Assembly: GCA_020832665.1 (NCBI GenBank)
Contig: JAFIEG010000037.1
Location: 1 to 41,357 of the forward strand
Length of the DNA stretch: 41,357 nt
DNA from: Pararhodobacter sp.
GTDB lineage: Bacteria; Pseudomonadota; Alphaproteobacteria; Rhodobacterales; Rhodobacteraceae
Direction: 5' to 3'
A model generated the notes under the pieces. The model did not search any database and was not told where the DNA came from. It saw nothing but the letters and a program-made list of their open reading frames with translations. Position 1 is the stretch's first letter. The number at the start of each line of letters is the position of its first letter. Position numbers and translations under genes: made by a program. Shown here in pieces: positions 22,607-31,537 of this stretch.

Positions 22607-24418
22607 GCCCGTGCCCAGCGGCGTGCAGGCGCGTTGCAGCCAGGCGGCGGCGGCGGGGCTGACCAGCGGCGCAAGCGTGGCGGCGACGCTAGCGTGATAG
22701 GCATTCAGCCAGGCGATTTCGGCCTCATCGAGGATGCCGGGCACGATCAGCCCGGTATCGATGGGGCAAAGCGTCAGCGTCTCGAATTCCAGCATCACCC
22801 GCTTGTCAGTGCCTTGCACTGCGTCCTGCACCACGACCAGATTCTCAATGCGAATCCCCCAGCCGCCGGCGCGGTAATAGCCCGGCTCGTTCGACAGGAT
22901 CATGCCTTGCGCCAGCGCCAGGGTCGAGGCGCGCGAAATCCGCACCGGCCCCTCATGCACGCTCAGCGCCGCGCCCACGCCGTGGCCGGTTCCGTGGTCG
23001 TAATCCATGCCCTCAAGCCAGAGCGGATAGCGCGCCAGCGCATCCAGATGCGCGCCTGCCACGCCGCGCGGAAAGCGCGCGCGGGAAAGCGCGATCATGC
23101 CCTTGAGCACGCAGCTAAAGGCGGCGCGGCGCTCGGGCGCGATGGCATCGGCCGGGCCCACCGGCAGGGTGCGGGTGATATCGGTAGTGCCGTCGGCATA
23201 TTGCCCGCCCGAATCGAGCAGGAACAGATCGCCCGGTTCCAGCCTGCGGTTGCTGGCCTCGGTCACCCGGTAATGGTTGATGGCGGCGTTCGGACCGGTG
23301 GACGAGATGGTATCGAAGCTCAGATCGATCAATTCGCCGGTGGCGCGGCGGCAGGATTCGAGCTTCACCGCCATGTCGATCTCGCTCAGCCCCTCGGTGG
23401 CTTCGGTATAGTACCAGGCAAGGAATTCCACCATCGCCGCCCCGTCGCGGATATGCGCTTCGCGCATGCCGGCAAGCTCGGCCTCGTTCTTGCAGGCCTT
23501 GGCCATCAGGATCGGGTCGGGCGCGGCGACGCCGTTTTTCAGCGCGCGCGCCAGCGCCACCGGGGCGGTGGCCGGGTCGAACTGCACGCTGCCCTCGATC
23601 GCCCCGGCGGCTTGCAGAAAGGCATCTGCCGGCTGCGCGGAAACGCCTTCGCCCAGCGCCAGCCCGGAAAGCTTGGCGGCATCGGTGAACAGATCGACGC
23701 GCGCATCGCCATGCAACAGCGCAAAGCCCTGCATGACCGGGTTGCGCGGGATATCGGCGCCGCGGATGTTGAGCAGCCAGCACAGGCTGTCGGGCAGGGT
23801 GATGGCCAGCGCCGCCCGCCCTTCCTTGCGCAGATCATGGGCGAGGCTTTCGCGCTTGTCGCGCGCGGATCGGCCCGCCAGCGCCTCGGGATGGGCGCGC
23901 GCCGGGGCGCAGGCGGGGGGCGGCTGGTCTGGCCAGATGGCATCGAGCGGGTTGTCATCGACCGCTTGCAGCGTGATGGCACTGCCCTGCAGGCCCTTCT
24001 CCAGCCGGCGTATCTCGTCGGGCGTGTGCAGCCAGGGGTCGAAGCCGATGATGCCGCCGCCGGGCAATTGCTCGCGCAGCAATTCGGCGGGGGCGGTATC
24101 GGGCCAGTCAACCGGGGTGAAGGCGCCGGTGTCGATCTGCTCGCGCACCTGCAGCCGGTAGCGGCCATCGACAAAGACGCCGGCGATTTCGGGCAGCATG
24201 ATGCAAAACCCCGCCGAGCCGGTAAAGCCGGTCAGCCAGGCCAGCCTGTCGTCTCGCGCGCTGACATATTCGCCCTGATGGGCATCGGCGCGCGGCACCA
24301 GAAAGCCACTCAATCCGCGCCGCGCCAGTTCCGCGCGCAGCCGGGCCAGCCGCGGCGGGCCCTGTTCGGGGTTGGTGGTGGCGGTAAAGGACTGCAGCGC
24401 CGGTGGGTTTGGTGGCAT
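22601..24418 (-). CDS. Aminopeptidase P family protein (Xaa-Pro aminopeptidase)
   Basis: About 605 residues, the long three-domain form of M24B peptidase. It removes N-terminal residues before proline in the cytoplasm. Domain 1 starts RLARLRAELARRGLSGFLVPRADAHQGEYV; domain 2 lies near residues 160-300. The C-terminal pita-bread domain carries the dimetal ligands in LDSGGQYADGTTDITRT (two Asp), DHGTGHGVG (His), LSNEPGYYR (Glu) and VMLEFETLT (Glu). The ATG at 24418 matches relatives; an upstream ATG at 24448 adds ten residues. It lies upstream of gap2 with 183 bases between, so co-transcription is possible. Confidence 0.93.
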   Translation of the reverse strand: MPPNPPALQSFTATTNPEQGPPRLARLRAELARRGLSGFLVPRADAHQGEYVSARDDRLAWLTGFTGSAGFCIMLPEIAGVFVDGRYRLQVREQIDTGAFTPVDWPDTAPAELLREQLPGGGIIGFDPWLHTPDEIRRLEKGLQGSAITLQAVDDNPLDAIWPDQPPPACAPARAHPEALAGRSARDKRESLAHDLRKEGRAALAITLPDSLCWLLNIRGADIPRNPVMQGFALLHGDARVDLFTDAAKLSGLALGEGVSAQPADAFLQAAGAIEGSVQFDPATAPVALARALKNGVAAPDPILMAKACKNEAELAGMREAHIRDGAAMVEFLAWYYTEATEGLSEIDMAVKLESCRRATGELIDLSFDTISSTGPNAAINHYRVTEASNRRLEPGDLFLLDSGGQYADGTTDITRTLPVGPADAIAPERRAAFSCVLKGMIALSRARFPRGVAGAHLDALARYPLWLEGMDYDHGTGHGVGAALSVHEGPVRISRASTLALAQGMILSNEPGYYRAGGWGIRIENLVVVQDAVQGTDKRVMLEFETLTLCPIDTGLIVPGILDEAEIAWLNAYHASVAATLAPLVSPAAAAWLQRACTPLGTGS

Positions 24419-24468
24419 GTCGGGGCCTCGGCTGGGGGATTGCGGCATGTGTCGGGCGCTTCGGTGCC

Positions 24469-24519
24469 GGGGTCAAGGGGCAGGGTCAAGGGGGCAGGGT
24501 GAAGGGGGCAGGGTCAAGG
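24469..24519. repeat. G-rich tandem repeat, about four 13-14 bp units
   Basis: GGTCAAG or GGTGAAG recurs at 24471, 24484, 24498 and 24512 in units of the form GGGCAGGGTCAAGG. The multiple G-runs on one strand could form a G-quadruplex or be a slippage-prone array. It lies upstream of the aminopeptidase start. Confidence 0.75.
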
Positions 24520-24526
24520 AGCGCCG

Positions 24527-24552
24527 CAGGATGGGCGATTCCGCCCATCCTG
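24527..24552. terminator. GATGGGC-type palindrome, copy 1
   Basis: CAGGATGGGCG (24527-24537) and CGCCCATCCTG (24542-24552) pair perfectly around ATTC. The same palindrome type recurs at 31538 after anmK. It lies at the boundary where AT-rich sequence begins, downstream of the GIY-YIG gene. Confidence 0.6.
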
Positions 24553-24666
24553 GTGTCCGCCGCCTGACAGAAAATACCCGATGACGGCTTGGAGCCCATA
24601 GCGGACTCTCGACCGAGGCTTTTACTCTGAAGAAACGGCTTGGAGTTGCCGCCTCTTAGCTGACAA

Positions 24667-25551
24667 TCAGCTTGCATTGGCAGGAAGCGAAAACGTGCGG
24701 TTCCTGCTGCCCCGAAGGACCGTAATATTATCATCGTCATCGACGCGAATTACAAGAAAATTACCTCGTTGCCAGAAGCCTTTGCAATGATCAACGATTG
24801 CTGAGACGTTCTTGTAGATCAGAGCGTTAAGTTTTTGCGTTCCATCTGAGGATCTGTAAGGAACGATCTCCCATCTGGTGTCAGATACTTGTTTCCATCC
24901 TTCGATCTCTACCGCCACTCTAGTAATGCCATTTATACAACCGACGGCTATTGCTGCGTCCAGAGCGCGGAATTTAGCTGCAACGTTCCAGAACTGGCAG
25001 GTTGCTTCTCTGTAGAGGTCGGGGCAGTCATCGGGGAAATTGTTTCGACGATCAGCTACACCGTTATGAATATTGAAAAAGAAAATCGGTCGTTTAATCA
25101 AAGAAGGCGGAAAACTTGAGATGTCGAGTTCAGGGGCGCACCAAGTACGTAATTCTGTGCGCGATTTCATCCCGGTCTTGGCTGAACCAGACCCAGATTT
25201 CTTATTCGTCAACGGAATATCCATTTCTCGCAGCATGTCGATCAACGCACTTTCAACCAGAAATGCCTCTTGTTCATCTTTCAGTCCTGATCGAACAATT
25301 CTCCACTTTACGTCGCTAGAAGTTTTCCAAATTTCTCTGATCTTCGCTATTTTTTTTCGCTCTGCTCCGCTCTTGCCACGCGCCTCTTCAAAGTGGTCGA
25401 AAATTCGGCGATTTCCATGCCCTACGCGACCGCCACCTTTTCCAACATAAAATGGTTGACCCGTCGCCGGATCAAAAAGTGCATAGACATAGTGCCCGAG
25501 CTTATTAGCGACTAGATCATCGAACAACTCGGCATCGGTCTGATTTTCCAC
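24667..25551 (-). CDS. GIY-YIG (LEM-3-like) domain protein in AT-rich island
   Basis: A 294-residue protein. Residues 19-110 are a GIY-YIG nuclease domain of the LEM-3-like kind: YVYALFDPATGQPFYVGKG at 21-39, Arg42, then HFEEARG, and EQEAFLVESALIDML with the likely catalytic Glu, ending LTNKKSG. The C-terminal 150 residues (WNVAAKFRALDAAIAVGCINGI.., GFWQRGNFLVIRVDDDDNITVLRGSRNRTF) match no family I know. Base composition is about 45-50% G+C against about 68% around it, and codon use is correspondingly different, so recent transfer is likely. GTG start with GAGGG upstream. It stands alone; DNA cleavage in phage defence or a selfish element is possible. Confidence 0.7.
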   Translation of the reverse strand: MENQTDAELFDDLVANKLGHYVYALFDPATGQPFYVGKGGGRVGHGNRRIFDHFEEARGKSGAERKKIAKIREIWKTSSDVKWRIVRSGLKDEQEAFLVESALIDMLREMDIPLTNKKSGSGSAKTGMKSRTELRTWCAPELDISSFPPSLIKRPIFFFNIHNGVADRRNNFPDDCPDLYREATCQFWNVAAKFRALDAAIAVGCINGITRVAVEIEGWKQVSDTRWEIVPYRSSDGTQKLNALIYKNVSAIVDHCKGFWQRGNFLVIRVDDDDNITVLRGSRNRTFSLPANAS

Positions 25552-25753
25552 GTAAAAATCCCTCTTAGTCCACTCATGCAGGTCAAACTTGCAGCGTTAA
25601 ATTTCAAGAAGATACAACCACGATTACTTTGCGGTTTCCAGTCTTGAACATGCATCAGAACATACGGCACGACCGTCCGCTTCGTCCGCAAAGCTCACCT
25701 TCGTATCCAATGGCAGCCGGTACACACGGGAACCGTGTGTCAGGCGCGTGATT
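25552..25753. other. Intergenic region bounding the AT-rich island, with 8-bp hairpin
   Basis: The 202 bases upstream of the GIY-YIG gene remain AT-rich to about 25625 and then return to normal. A perfect hairpin ACACACGG-GAA-CCGTGTGT (25723-25741) lies 13 bases beyond the stop of the diheme cytochrome gene, where it may act as a terminator. No integrase, tRNA or clear attachment repeat is visible. Confidence 0.45.
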
Positions 25754-26659
25754 CTAGCCATCGCCCTCGCGCAGCCAGACCAGATAGGCGGCGATGGCCT
25801 CGCGGTCCTCGCCGGGCAGTTGCTGCATATGCACAACCACATCCGACATCGAACCGCCGACGACATCGAAATCGGGCGTGAAGCCGGTTTGCAGATAGGC
25901 GGCGATGGCCTGCGCGTTCCAGCCCTCGCCGGGAATGGCCGGAACGCGCCCACTGCCCGAGGGGTTGGGCGCGCCCGCCATCCATGCGCCGCGATCCAGC
26001 GCGCCGGTCAGGTTGCGCGGCGTGTGGCACTCGGCGCAATGGGCCAGCGCCTCGGCCAGGTAGCGCCCGCGTCCGATCTGTGCGTCAGGCGGCTCGGGCG
26101 TGGCGTAATCCTCGTGCAGGTTGAGCAGCTTCCACAGCCCCACGGCGCGGCGCTGGTTGAAGGGAAATGCCAGCTCATGCGCCCCCGATGGCGTGGCATC
26201 GGCGGGCAGCGTCTGCCAGAAGGCCCACAGATCGGCCACATCCTGCGGGGTCATTCGGATATAGGTAGTATAGGGAAAGGACGGGTAGTAATGCGCACCC
26301 TCGGGCGAGACGCCGGCAAGCGTGGCGGTGGCGAATTGCTCCAGCGTCCAGCCGCCGATGCCTGCCTCTTCATGCATCGACACATTGGGCGCCACGAAGG
26401 TGCCGAAATCCGATTCCAGCCGCTGCCCGCCGGCCAGCACCAGCCGTTCTTCCAGCGGCGAGGTCATGTCGAGCCCCGGCTTGGCGTGGCAGCCCGAGCA
26501 ACCCGCCGCCCAGAAGACCCGCTCGCCGCGCTCGGCATCGGCCTCATGTACGGCAAGCGCCGCCTGCACATCGGCTGGCAGCAACTGCGGCCGTGTCAGC
26601 GCCCAGACGAGCGCCAACCCGGCCAGCAGCAGCAGAACCGCCCGGGAAAGCCAGCGCAT
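25754..26659 (-). CDS. Diheme cytochrome c
   Basis: A 301-residue exported electron carrier. Residues 6-21 form a signal peptide or anchor. The first heme site is CSGCH at 54-58 and the second CAECH at 208-212, followed by TPRNLTGALDRGAWMAG, a pattern seen in cytochrome subunits of alcohol or aldehyde dehydrogenases. Possible axial methionines are in NVSMHEEAG and GGSMSDVV. It passes electrons in the periplasm; its donor is not encoded here. It lies 9 bases after the cytochrome c'-type gene on the same strand, so the two form an operon. Confidence 0.88.
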   Translation of the reverse strand: MRWLSRAVLLLLAGLALVWALTRPQLLPADVQAALAVHEADAERGERVFWAAGCSGCHAKPGLDMTSPLEERLVLAGGQRLESDFGTFVAPNVSMHEEAGIGGWTLEQFATATLAGVSPEGAHYYPSFPYTTYIRMTPQDVADLWAFWQTLPADATPSGAHELAFPFNQRRAVGLWKLLNLHEDYATPEPPDAQIGRGRYLAEALAHCAECHTPRNLTGALDRGAWMAGAPNPSGSGRVPAIPGEGWNAQAIAAYLQTGFTPDFDVVGGSMSDVVVHMQQLPGEDREAIAAYLVWLREGDG

Positions 26660-26668
26660 GGCGAGGGC

Positions 26669-27127
26669 TTACTCCGACGCGCGGAACTGCTGGTGGCAGG
26701 CCTGGCAAGCCCCGGCAGCGCCGCCCAGCGCGCCTTGCAGGCTGGCCAGATCGGTGCCTGCAGCCCCTTGCAGCGCCTCGATCCCGTCTTGCAGCGCGCC
26801 ATAGCGGTTGGCGAAGCCCTCCAGATCGTCCCAGATGGCGGGCAGGGCGCGGGTGCCCTCGATGCTGGCATTGTCGCTGCCCTCGGGCCACATGAAATCC
26901 TGGCGCTGGCGGGTGAGATGGTAGAGATTGTCTGCCGCCGTCTGCGCGGTGGCGGCGTCATATTCCCTCTGGCCCTGCGCCATGCCGGCAAGCACGCCCA
27001 GATTGAAGGCGAACAGCGTGAATTGCGACTGGCGGGCCTTCACGGCGGCCTCGTTGGCGGCGGCGGGGGCCAGCGCCGGCAGCGCCAGCGCGGCGGCAAG
27101 GGCGAGGACTGAAAACTTGCGGAACAT
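26669..27127 (-). CDS. Cytochrome c'-type protein
   Basis: A 152-residue periplasmic monoheme protein. Residues 1-24 are a signal peptide (MFRKFSVLALAAALALPALAPAAA). The rest is helical, and the heme site CQACH at 141-145 sits at the extreme C-terminus followed by QQFRASE, the arrangement of cytochrome c'/c556. These proteins bind NO or CO or carry electrons. AGGGAG precedes the ATG at 27127; a further upstream in-frame start at 27208 is unlikely because it would precede the signal peptide. It heads the operon with the diheme cytochrome. Confidence 0.88.
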   Translation of the reverse strand: MFRKFSVLALAAALALPALAPAAANEAAVKARQSQFTLFAFNLGVLAGMAQGQREYDAATAQTAADNLYHLTRQRQDFMWPEGSDNASIEGTRALPAIWDDLEGFANRYGALQDGIEALQGAAGTDLASLQGALGGAAGACQACHQQFRASE

Positions 27128-27292
27128 GACAAAACTCCCTGTGCTTGCTTGTGTCGCCGCCGTTGACGGCTGCGCTGATGAGCTTAACGCATGGCCGCTG
27201 ACTGGCAAGGGCGGTAACCTCTCGAGTTCGTGATCCGATCGCCCGGTGCGGGATTGACCGCCACCCGGTCATCGGTCAGAAGCACCCGGCCC

Positions 27293-28075
27293 ATGACACA
27301 TGCCTTGCCCCATTCCGAACCTTGCGCGCTCGTCACCGAAACCTTGGCCGCGGCGGTGGCGGCGGCGCGCGAAGCCGGGCAGCGAGTAACCCCCGTAACC
27401 ATTGCCGGGCGCCCGGCCTGGGTGAAGATCGCGCTTGAGAAGCGTTTGATCCTGCGCTTGCAAAAGGGCCCCGCGCCGCGCCTGTTGCGCGAGGAAACCG
27501 CCATGCTCAGGGCGATGGCCGCGCGCGGGCTGGCGGTGCCCGAGATAATCGGCGCGGGCGATGACTGGCTGATCACAAGCGACACCGGCCCGACACTGGC
27601 CGCGCTGCTTGCCGACCGGCCCGAGGCGCCCGATCTGCCGCGCGCCTTTGCCGCTGCCGGCCGGGCGCTGGCGCGGATGCACCGCGCCGGTTGTGCCCAT
27701 GGCCGGCCGCATCTGCGCGATGTCTGCTGGGACACGGCGCAAGGGCGCGCCTGTTTCATCGACCTCGAACGTGCCGCCTCGCTCTCGGCGGGGATGAGCG
27801 GCTTTACCCGCGACCTGCTGATCTTCGTCTTCGCCTATTACAGCGTCCGCCCGCAGCCCGGCCCGCAACCGCTGCTGGACGAATTCGGCGAAGCCTATCG
27901 CCAGGCGGCGCCGGCGGGGATATGGGGCGCGGCCGGCCTGCGCGCCCGTCGCTGGCGCTGGCTGGGCCCGCTCAGCCGCCCGCTGCGCTGGCATGAGCGG
28001 CGCTTCAAGCCGCATCGGCGCTTCAAGGAATACGCCGCCATCCCGCTGACGCTGCGACATTTCGATGACGGCTGA
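27293..28075 (+). CDS. InaA/BUD32-like kinase-fold protein, paralog 1
   Basis: A 260-residue protein with a compact protein-kinase-like fold. Lys45 in AWVK is the likely ATP-anchoring residue, with a Glu in LLREE (67-68). The catalytic loop reads AHGRPHLRDVCWD (136-143 core) and the metal motif FIDLE is at 155-159. Related proteins are annotated as lipopolysaccharide kinase InaA/WaaP or RIO-like. The usual HGDLHxxN loop is changed to HGRPHxRD, so activity may differ. The basic C-terminus (RRWRWLGPLSRPLRWHERRFKPHRRFKEY) suggests contact with membranes or nucleic acid. The ATG at 27293 is chosen. It is followed directly by its paralog. Confidence 0.7.
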   Translation: MTHALPHSEPCALVTETLAAAVAAAREAGQRVTPVTIAGRPAWVKIALEKRLILRLQKGPAPRLLREETAMLRAMAARGLAVPEIIGAGDDWLITSDTGPTLAALLADRPEAPDLPRAFAAAGRALARMHRAGCAHGRPHLRDVCWDTAQGRACFIDLERAASLSAGMSGFTRDLLIFVFAYYSVRPQPGPQPLLDEFGEAYRQAAPAGIWGAAGLRARRWRWLGPLSRPLRWHERRFKPHRRFKEYAAIPLTLRHFDDG

Positions 28076-28142
28076 CGGTCTTTGCGGGCAATGCCTCGCA
28101 AGCGATATGGATAGGCCTGCGCAGCCCTGCTATGGCGCTGGC

Positions 28143-28904
28143 ATGGGTGAAAAACCGTCACCGGCGGCGCTCGCCGCGATCAGGGCGCAGGCTGCGCGCA
28201 ACCTTGACCGGCGCATCGAGCCGGTCGAGATAGAAGGTGCGCGCTACTGGATCAAGCGCCGCGAGACGCTGTCGCTGCGCTGGCAGTTGCAAAAGGGCAA
28301 CCCCGCGCGCCGCTTCGTGCGCGAGCGCGAGACTCTGCGCCAGATGCGCGCCGCCGGTGCGCCGGTGCCGCCGATCCTGGCCGAGGGCGACGACTTTTTC
28401 GTGCTGCCCGATTGCGGCGAAAGCCTCGAGGCGCTGCTGGCCGCCCGCGACAGCGAAGCCGGGTTCGCAACTTGCCGCGAAGCCTTTGGTGCGGCGGGCC
28501 ATGCGCTGGCTGCGCTGCATGCAATGGGGCTGGCGCATGGCCGCCCGCATCCGCGCGATCTGGCCTGGGATGGAAAGCGCATCACGTTTCTGGATTTCGA
28601 GCGCGGCGATGCGCGCCCGGCCGGTCGCGGGCGGCAGTTGCGCGATGTGGTGCAGATGGTCTTTGCCTGCCATGCGATGCTGCTGCGCGATGATACGCTG
28701 GTGGAAATCTTCTGCGCCGCCTATCGCGAAAGCGACCGGCGCCAGGTCTGGCCGGCGGCGCGGGCCTGGGCGCGGCGCTGGCGCTGGCTCGACCCTGTGA
28801 CAAGACCCATCCAGCGCTTCGAGGCGCGCCACAAGGCGCTCAAGCCCTATCAGGAATGGCAGGCGATCCCGCTGGCCCTGGCGCGGCTGGCCAGCGAGGG
28901 GTGA
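28143..28904 (+). CDS. InaA/BUD32-like kinase-fold protein, paralog 2
   Basis: A 253-residue protein clearly related to the preceding gene. Lys38 in YWIKRR, Glu61 in RERETL, catalytic loop AHGRPHPRDLAWD (132-139 core), metal motif FLDFE (149-153) and the same ending ARRWRWLDPVTRPIQRFEARHKALKPYQEW. Both copies keep the variant HGRPHxRD loop, so the change is not random decay. The ATG at 28143 is preferred; an in-frame ATG at 28065 overlapping the previous stop is possible and would couple translation. Target unknown; lipid A core or Kdo phosphorylation is the family default. Confidence 0.7.
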   Translation: MGEKPSPAALAAIRAQAARNLDRRIEPVEIEGARYWIKRRETLSLRWQLQKGNPARRFVRERETLRQMRAAGAPVPPILAEGDDFFVLPDCGESLEALLAARDSEAGFATCREAFGAAGHALAALHAMGLAHGRPHPRDLAWDGKRITFLDFERGDARPAGRGRQLRDVVQMVFACHAMLLRDDTLVEIFCAAYRESDRRQVWPAARAWARRWRWLDPVTRPIQRFEARHKALKPYQEWQAIPLALARLASEG

Positions 28905-29022
28905 AAGGGAAATCCGTTTGGAGATCTCGGGCGGTACGCGGGGGCGGCCCGGGGGGCGATCTGCCCTTGCTGGAACGAACCACGAAGGCGCGATTTACCC
29001 CGCTGCCGGTTGACCGGACCGG

Positions 29023-29070
29023 TGCGCTTGCGCCGCGCGACGGGCCTTCGAAGGCCCGTGCGCAAGTGCC
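29023..29070. terminator. Long hairpin between convergent kinase-like and tyrS genes
   Basis: A perfect inner palindrome ACGGGCCTTC/GAAGGCCCGT (29040-29059) is extended by imperfect outer arms GCGCTTGCGC and GCGCAAGTGC. It sits midway in a 197-base convergent gap, where it can serve as a bidirectional terminator. Confidence 0.55.
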
Positions 29071-29101
29071 TTGTGGCGCATCAATCAGCCCGAAATCGCC
29101 C

Positions 29102-30352
29102 TCAGCCCAGCACCACCAGCGCGTGGCGCTTGCGCCCGGCGCTAAGCTTGATCGGCTCGGCCAGATCAGCGGTGCCGATCATCTGCCCCGGGTCGCTGAC
29201 GCCCTCGTCATTGAGCCGCGCGCCGCCCTCGGCGATCAGGCGCTTGGCCTCTTTCCCCGATTTCGCCAGCCCCGTGCGCACGAAAAGCTGCGCCACGCTC
29301 ACCCCCTCGGCGGCTTCCCCGACGCTGAGCGTCAGGCGCGGCAGGTCATCGCCCAGGCTGCCCTGCTCAAATACCGCGCGCGCCGTGGCCTCGGCCGTCT
29401 GCGCCGCCTCGGCTCCATGGCAAAGCCGCGTCACCTCGCCCGCCAGTACCACCTTCGCCTCGTTGATCTCGGCGCCACCCAGTGCGCCCAGCCGGTCGCA
29501 TTCCTCCACCGGCATTTCGGTGTAAAGCTTCAGGAAGCGCCCCACATCGGCATCATTCGTGTTGCGCCAGAACTGCCAGAAATCGTACGGCTTGAGCAGA
29601 TCGGCATTCAGCCATACCGCACCGCCGGCCGATTTGCCCATCTTGCGCCCGTCCGAGGTGGTCAGAAGCGGCGTGGTCAGACCGAAGACCTGCGCATCGG
29701 CCACCCGGCGCGTGAGATCGACGCCGTTGACGATATTACCCCACTGATCCGAACCACCCATCTGCAACAGGCAGCCATGCCGGCGATGGATTTCAAGGAA
29801 ATCATAGGCCTGCAGGATCATGTAGTTGAATTCGAGAAAGCTCAGCGATTGCTCGCGGTCAAGCCGCGATTTCACGCTCTCGAAGCTGAGCATGCGGTTG
29901 ACGCTGAAATGCCGGCCGATATCGCGCAGGAAATCGAGATAGTTAAGCCCGTCCAGCCATTCGGCATTGTTGAGCATGATGGCATCACGGGCGCCCTCGC
30001 CATAGCGCAAATACTTGTCGAACACCGTCTGCATCGAGGCGATGTTGTCGTCGATCTGATCGGGCGTCAGCAGCGGGCGTTCCTCTGACCGAAAGGACGG
30101 GTCGCCCACCTTGGTGGTGCCGCCGCCCATCAGCGTGATCGGCTTGTGGCCGGTCTTTTGCAGCCAGCGCAGCACCATGACATTCAGAAGGTGCCCCACA
30201 TGCAGCGAGCGCGCGGTGGCATCATAGCCGATATAGGCGGGCACGGTGCCTTTCATCAGCGCCTCGTCCAGCCCCTGCAATTCGGTGCAATCGGCAACGA
30301 AGCCGCGCTCTTGCATGATGTGCAGGAAGTCCGATTTCACCCGGTAGGTCAT
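29102..30352 (-). CDS. tyrS: Tyrosyl-tRNA synthetase
   Basis: A 416-residue class I aminoacyl-tRNA synthetase that charges tRNA-Tyr. The HIGH-type motif is HVGH at 51-54, with [12 protein letters not shown] just before it. Tyrosine and tRNA contacts appear in [13 protein letters not shown] and [19 protein letters not shown]. The KMSKS-type loop is KMGKS at 237-241. The C-terminal S4-like RNA-binding domain is at about 350-416 ([35 protein letters not shown]). Length and order are normal for the short bacterial form. It is divergent from anmK, and the 68-base gap holds a GTCTATAGAC palindrome (30384-30393) that may include the -10 element. Confidence 0.96.
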   Translation of the reverse strand: MTYRVKSDFLHIMQERGFVADCTELQGLDEALMKGTVPAYIGYDATARSLHVGHLLNVMVLRWLQKTGHKPITLMGGGTTKVGDPSFRSEERPLLTPDQIDDNIASMQTVFDKYLRYGEGARDAIMLNNAEWLDGLNYLDFLRDIGRHFSVNRMLSFESVKSRLDREQSLSFLEFNYMILQAYDFLEIHRRHGCLLQMGGSDQWGNIVNGVDLTRRVADAQVFGLTTPLLTTSDGRKMGKSAGGAVWLNADLLKPYDFWQFWRNTNDADVGRFLKLYTEMPVEECDRLGALGGAEINEAKVVLAGEVTRLCHGAEAAQTAEATARAVFEQGSLGDDLPRLTLSVGEAAEGVSVAQLFVRTGLAKSGKEAKRLIAEGGARLNDEGVSDPGQMIGTADLAEPIKLSAGRKRHALVVLG

Positions 30353-30420
30353 TTTGCTGTTGCCCTCGCTGCCGTGCCGCGCTGTCTATAGACCGAAGCG
30401 CGGGGCGAGGGAAAGCCGGG

Positions 30421-31515
30421 ATGCGGGCGGCAAAGCAGCGAGAACTGGAGCAGCGGGTTTTGGGGTTGATGTCGGGCACCTCGCTCGATGGCGTGGATGC
30501 GGCGGTGCTGATCAGCGACGGCGTCGATATCGGCGGCTTCGGCGAGAGCGCCTATCGCGCCTATTCCATGGCCGAGCGCGCGGTGCTGCGCGCGGCGCTG
30601 GGGCGCTGGCCGGGCGAGGATGGCGTGGCCGAGGCCGCCGAGGTGGTGGAGACCGTCCATGCCGAGCTGATCGCGCGGTTCGAGGGTATCGCGCTGGTGG
30701 GCTTTCACGGCCAGACGCTGGCGCATGAGCCGGGCGGGCGCGGCACCCATCAGGCGGGGCTGGGCGATGTGCTGGCCGAGGTGACGGGGCTGCCGGTGGT
30801 CTGGGATTTCCGCTCGGCCGACATGCGGCTGGGCGGGCAGGGGGCGCCGCTGGTGCCCTTCTATCACCACGCGTTGGCGCGCTGGCTGGGGCTGGATGCG
30901 CCGGTGGCGTTTCTCAATCTGGGCGGGGTGGCCAATCTTTCCTGGGTCGATCCGGGCGTGCCGGCGCCCGAGCATGCCTGCCTGGCCTTCGATTGCGGCC
31001 CCGGCATGGCGGCGATGGACGATCTGATGCGCGCCCGGCGCGGGGCCGAGTATGACGAGGGCGGCGCGCTGGCCGCCGGTGGCGAGGTCGACGCCGCCGC
31101 GCTCGATGCCTTTGCCCTGCATGGCTATTTCCGCCGCATGCCGCCGAAATCGCTCGACCGCGCCGCGCCGGTGCCTGATGTGGCGGGGCTGTCCGATGCC
31201 GATGCGCTGGCCACGCTGGCGGCGGGGGTGGCCGGCGGCGTGGCGCTGGGGTTCGAGCATTTCCCTTCCCCGCCGACGCGGCTGCTGGTGGCCGGCGGCG
31301 GGCGGCACAACGCCACGCTGATGGCGATGATCGCGGCGGGCTGCGATTGCCCGGTCGAGCCGGTCGATGAGCACGGACTCGATGGCGACATGATCGAGGC
31401 GCAGGCCTTCGCTTTTCTTGCCGCGCGGGTGTCGAGGGGGCTGCCGACCACGGCGCCGGGCACCACCGGGGTGGCGGCGCCGGTGGGCGGCGGGCGTATC
31501 AGCCGGCCGGGGTAA
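30421..31515 (+). CDS. anmK: Anhydro-N-acetylmuramic acid kinase
   Basis: A 364-residue cytoplasmic enzyme that opens and phosphorylates 1,6-anhydro-N-acetylmuramic acid to recycle peptidoglycan. The ATP-binding start [18 protein letters not shown] is at about 13-30, then [50 protein letters not shown] and [14 protein letters not shown], ending with a second glycine-rich LVAGGGRHN and [18 protein letters not shown]. All family blocks are present and length is typical. It is followed within 25 bases by a perfect palindrome that likely ends the transcript. In relatives it is commonly divergent to tyrS, as here. Confidence 0.95.
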   Translation: MRAAKQRELEQRVLGLMSGTSLDGVDAAVLISDGVDIGGFGESAYRAYSMAERAVLRAALGRWPGEDGVAEAAEVVETVHAELIARFEGIALVGFHGQTLAHEPGGRGTHQAGLGDVLAEVTGLPVVWDFRSADMRLGGQGAPLVPFYHHALARWLGLDAPVAFLNLGGVANLSWVDPGVPAPEHACLAFDCGPGMAAMDDLMRARRGAEYDEGGALAAGGEVDAAALDAFALHGYFRRMPPKSLDRAAPVPDVAGLSDADALATLAAGVAGGVALGFEHFPSPPTRLLVAGGGRHNATLMAMIAAGCDCPVEPVDEHGLDGDMIEAQAFAFLAARVSRGLPTTAPGTTGVAAPVGGGRISRPG

Positions 31516-31537
31516 GGCTTCGGTCGGTACCGGGAAA

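Noticed and set aside
21989-24502. 837-codon plus-strand frame over gap2 and aminopeptidase P
   Set aside because: It is antisense to two genes with unmistakable catalytic motifs. The composition is Gly/Arg/Gln/His-rich and no domain is recognisable.
25723-25741. tRNA-like or attachment site at the island edge
   Set aside because: The hairpin lacks tRNA arms and a T-loop, and no direct repeat of it exists at the other edge of the AT-rich segment.
25624-25761. Possible 45-codon minus-strand gene starting inside the cytochrome stop
   Set aside because: There is no Shine-Dalgarno sequence, it contains the hairpin at 25723-25741, and no known family was seen; more likely terminator sequence read as protein.
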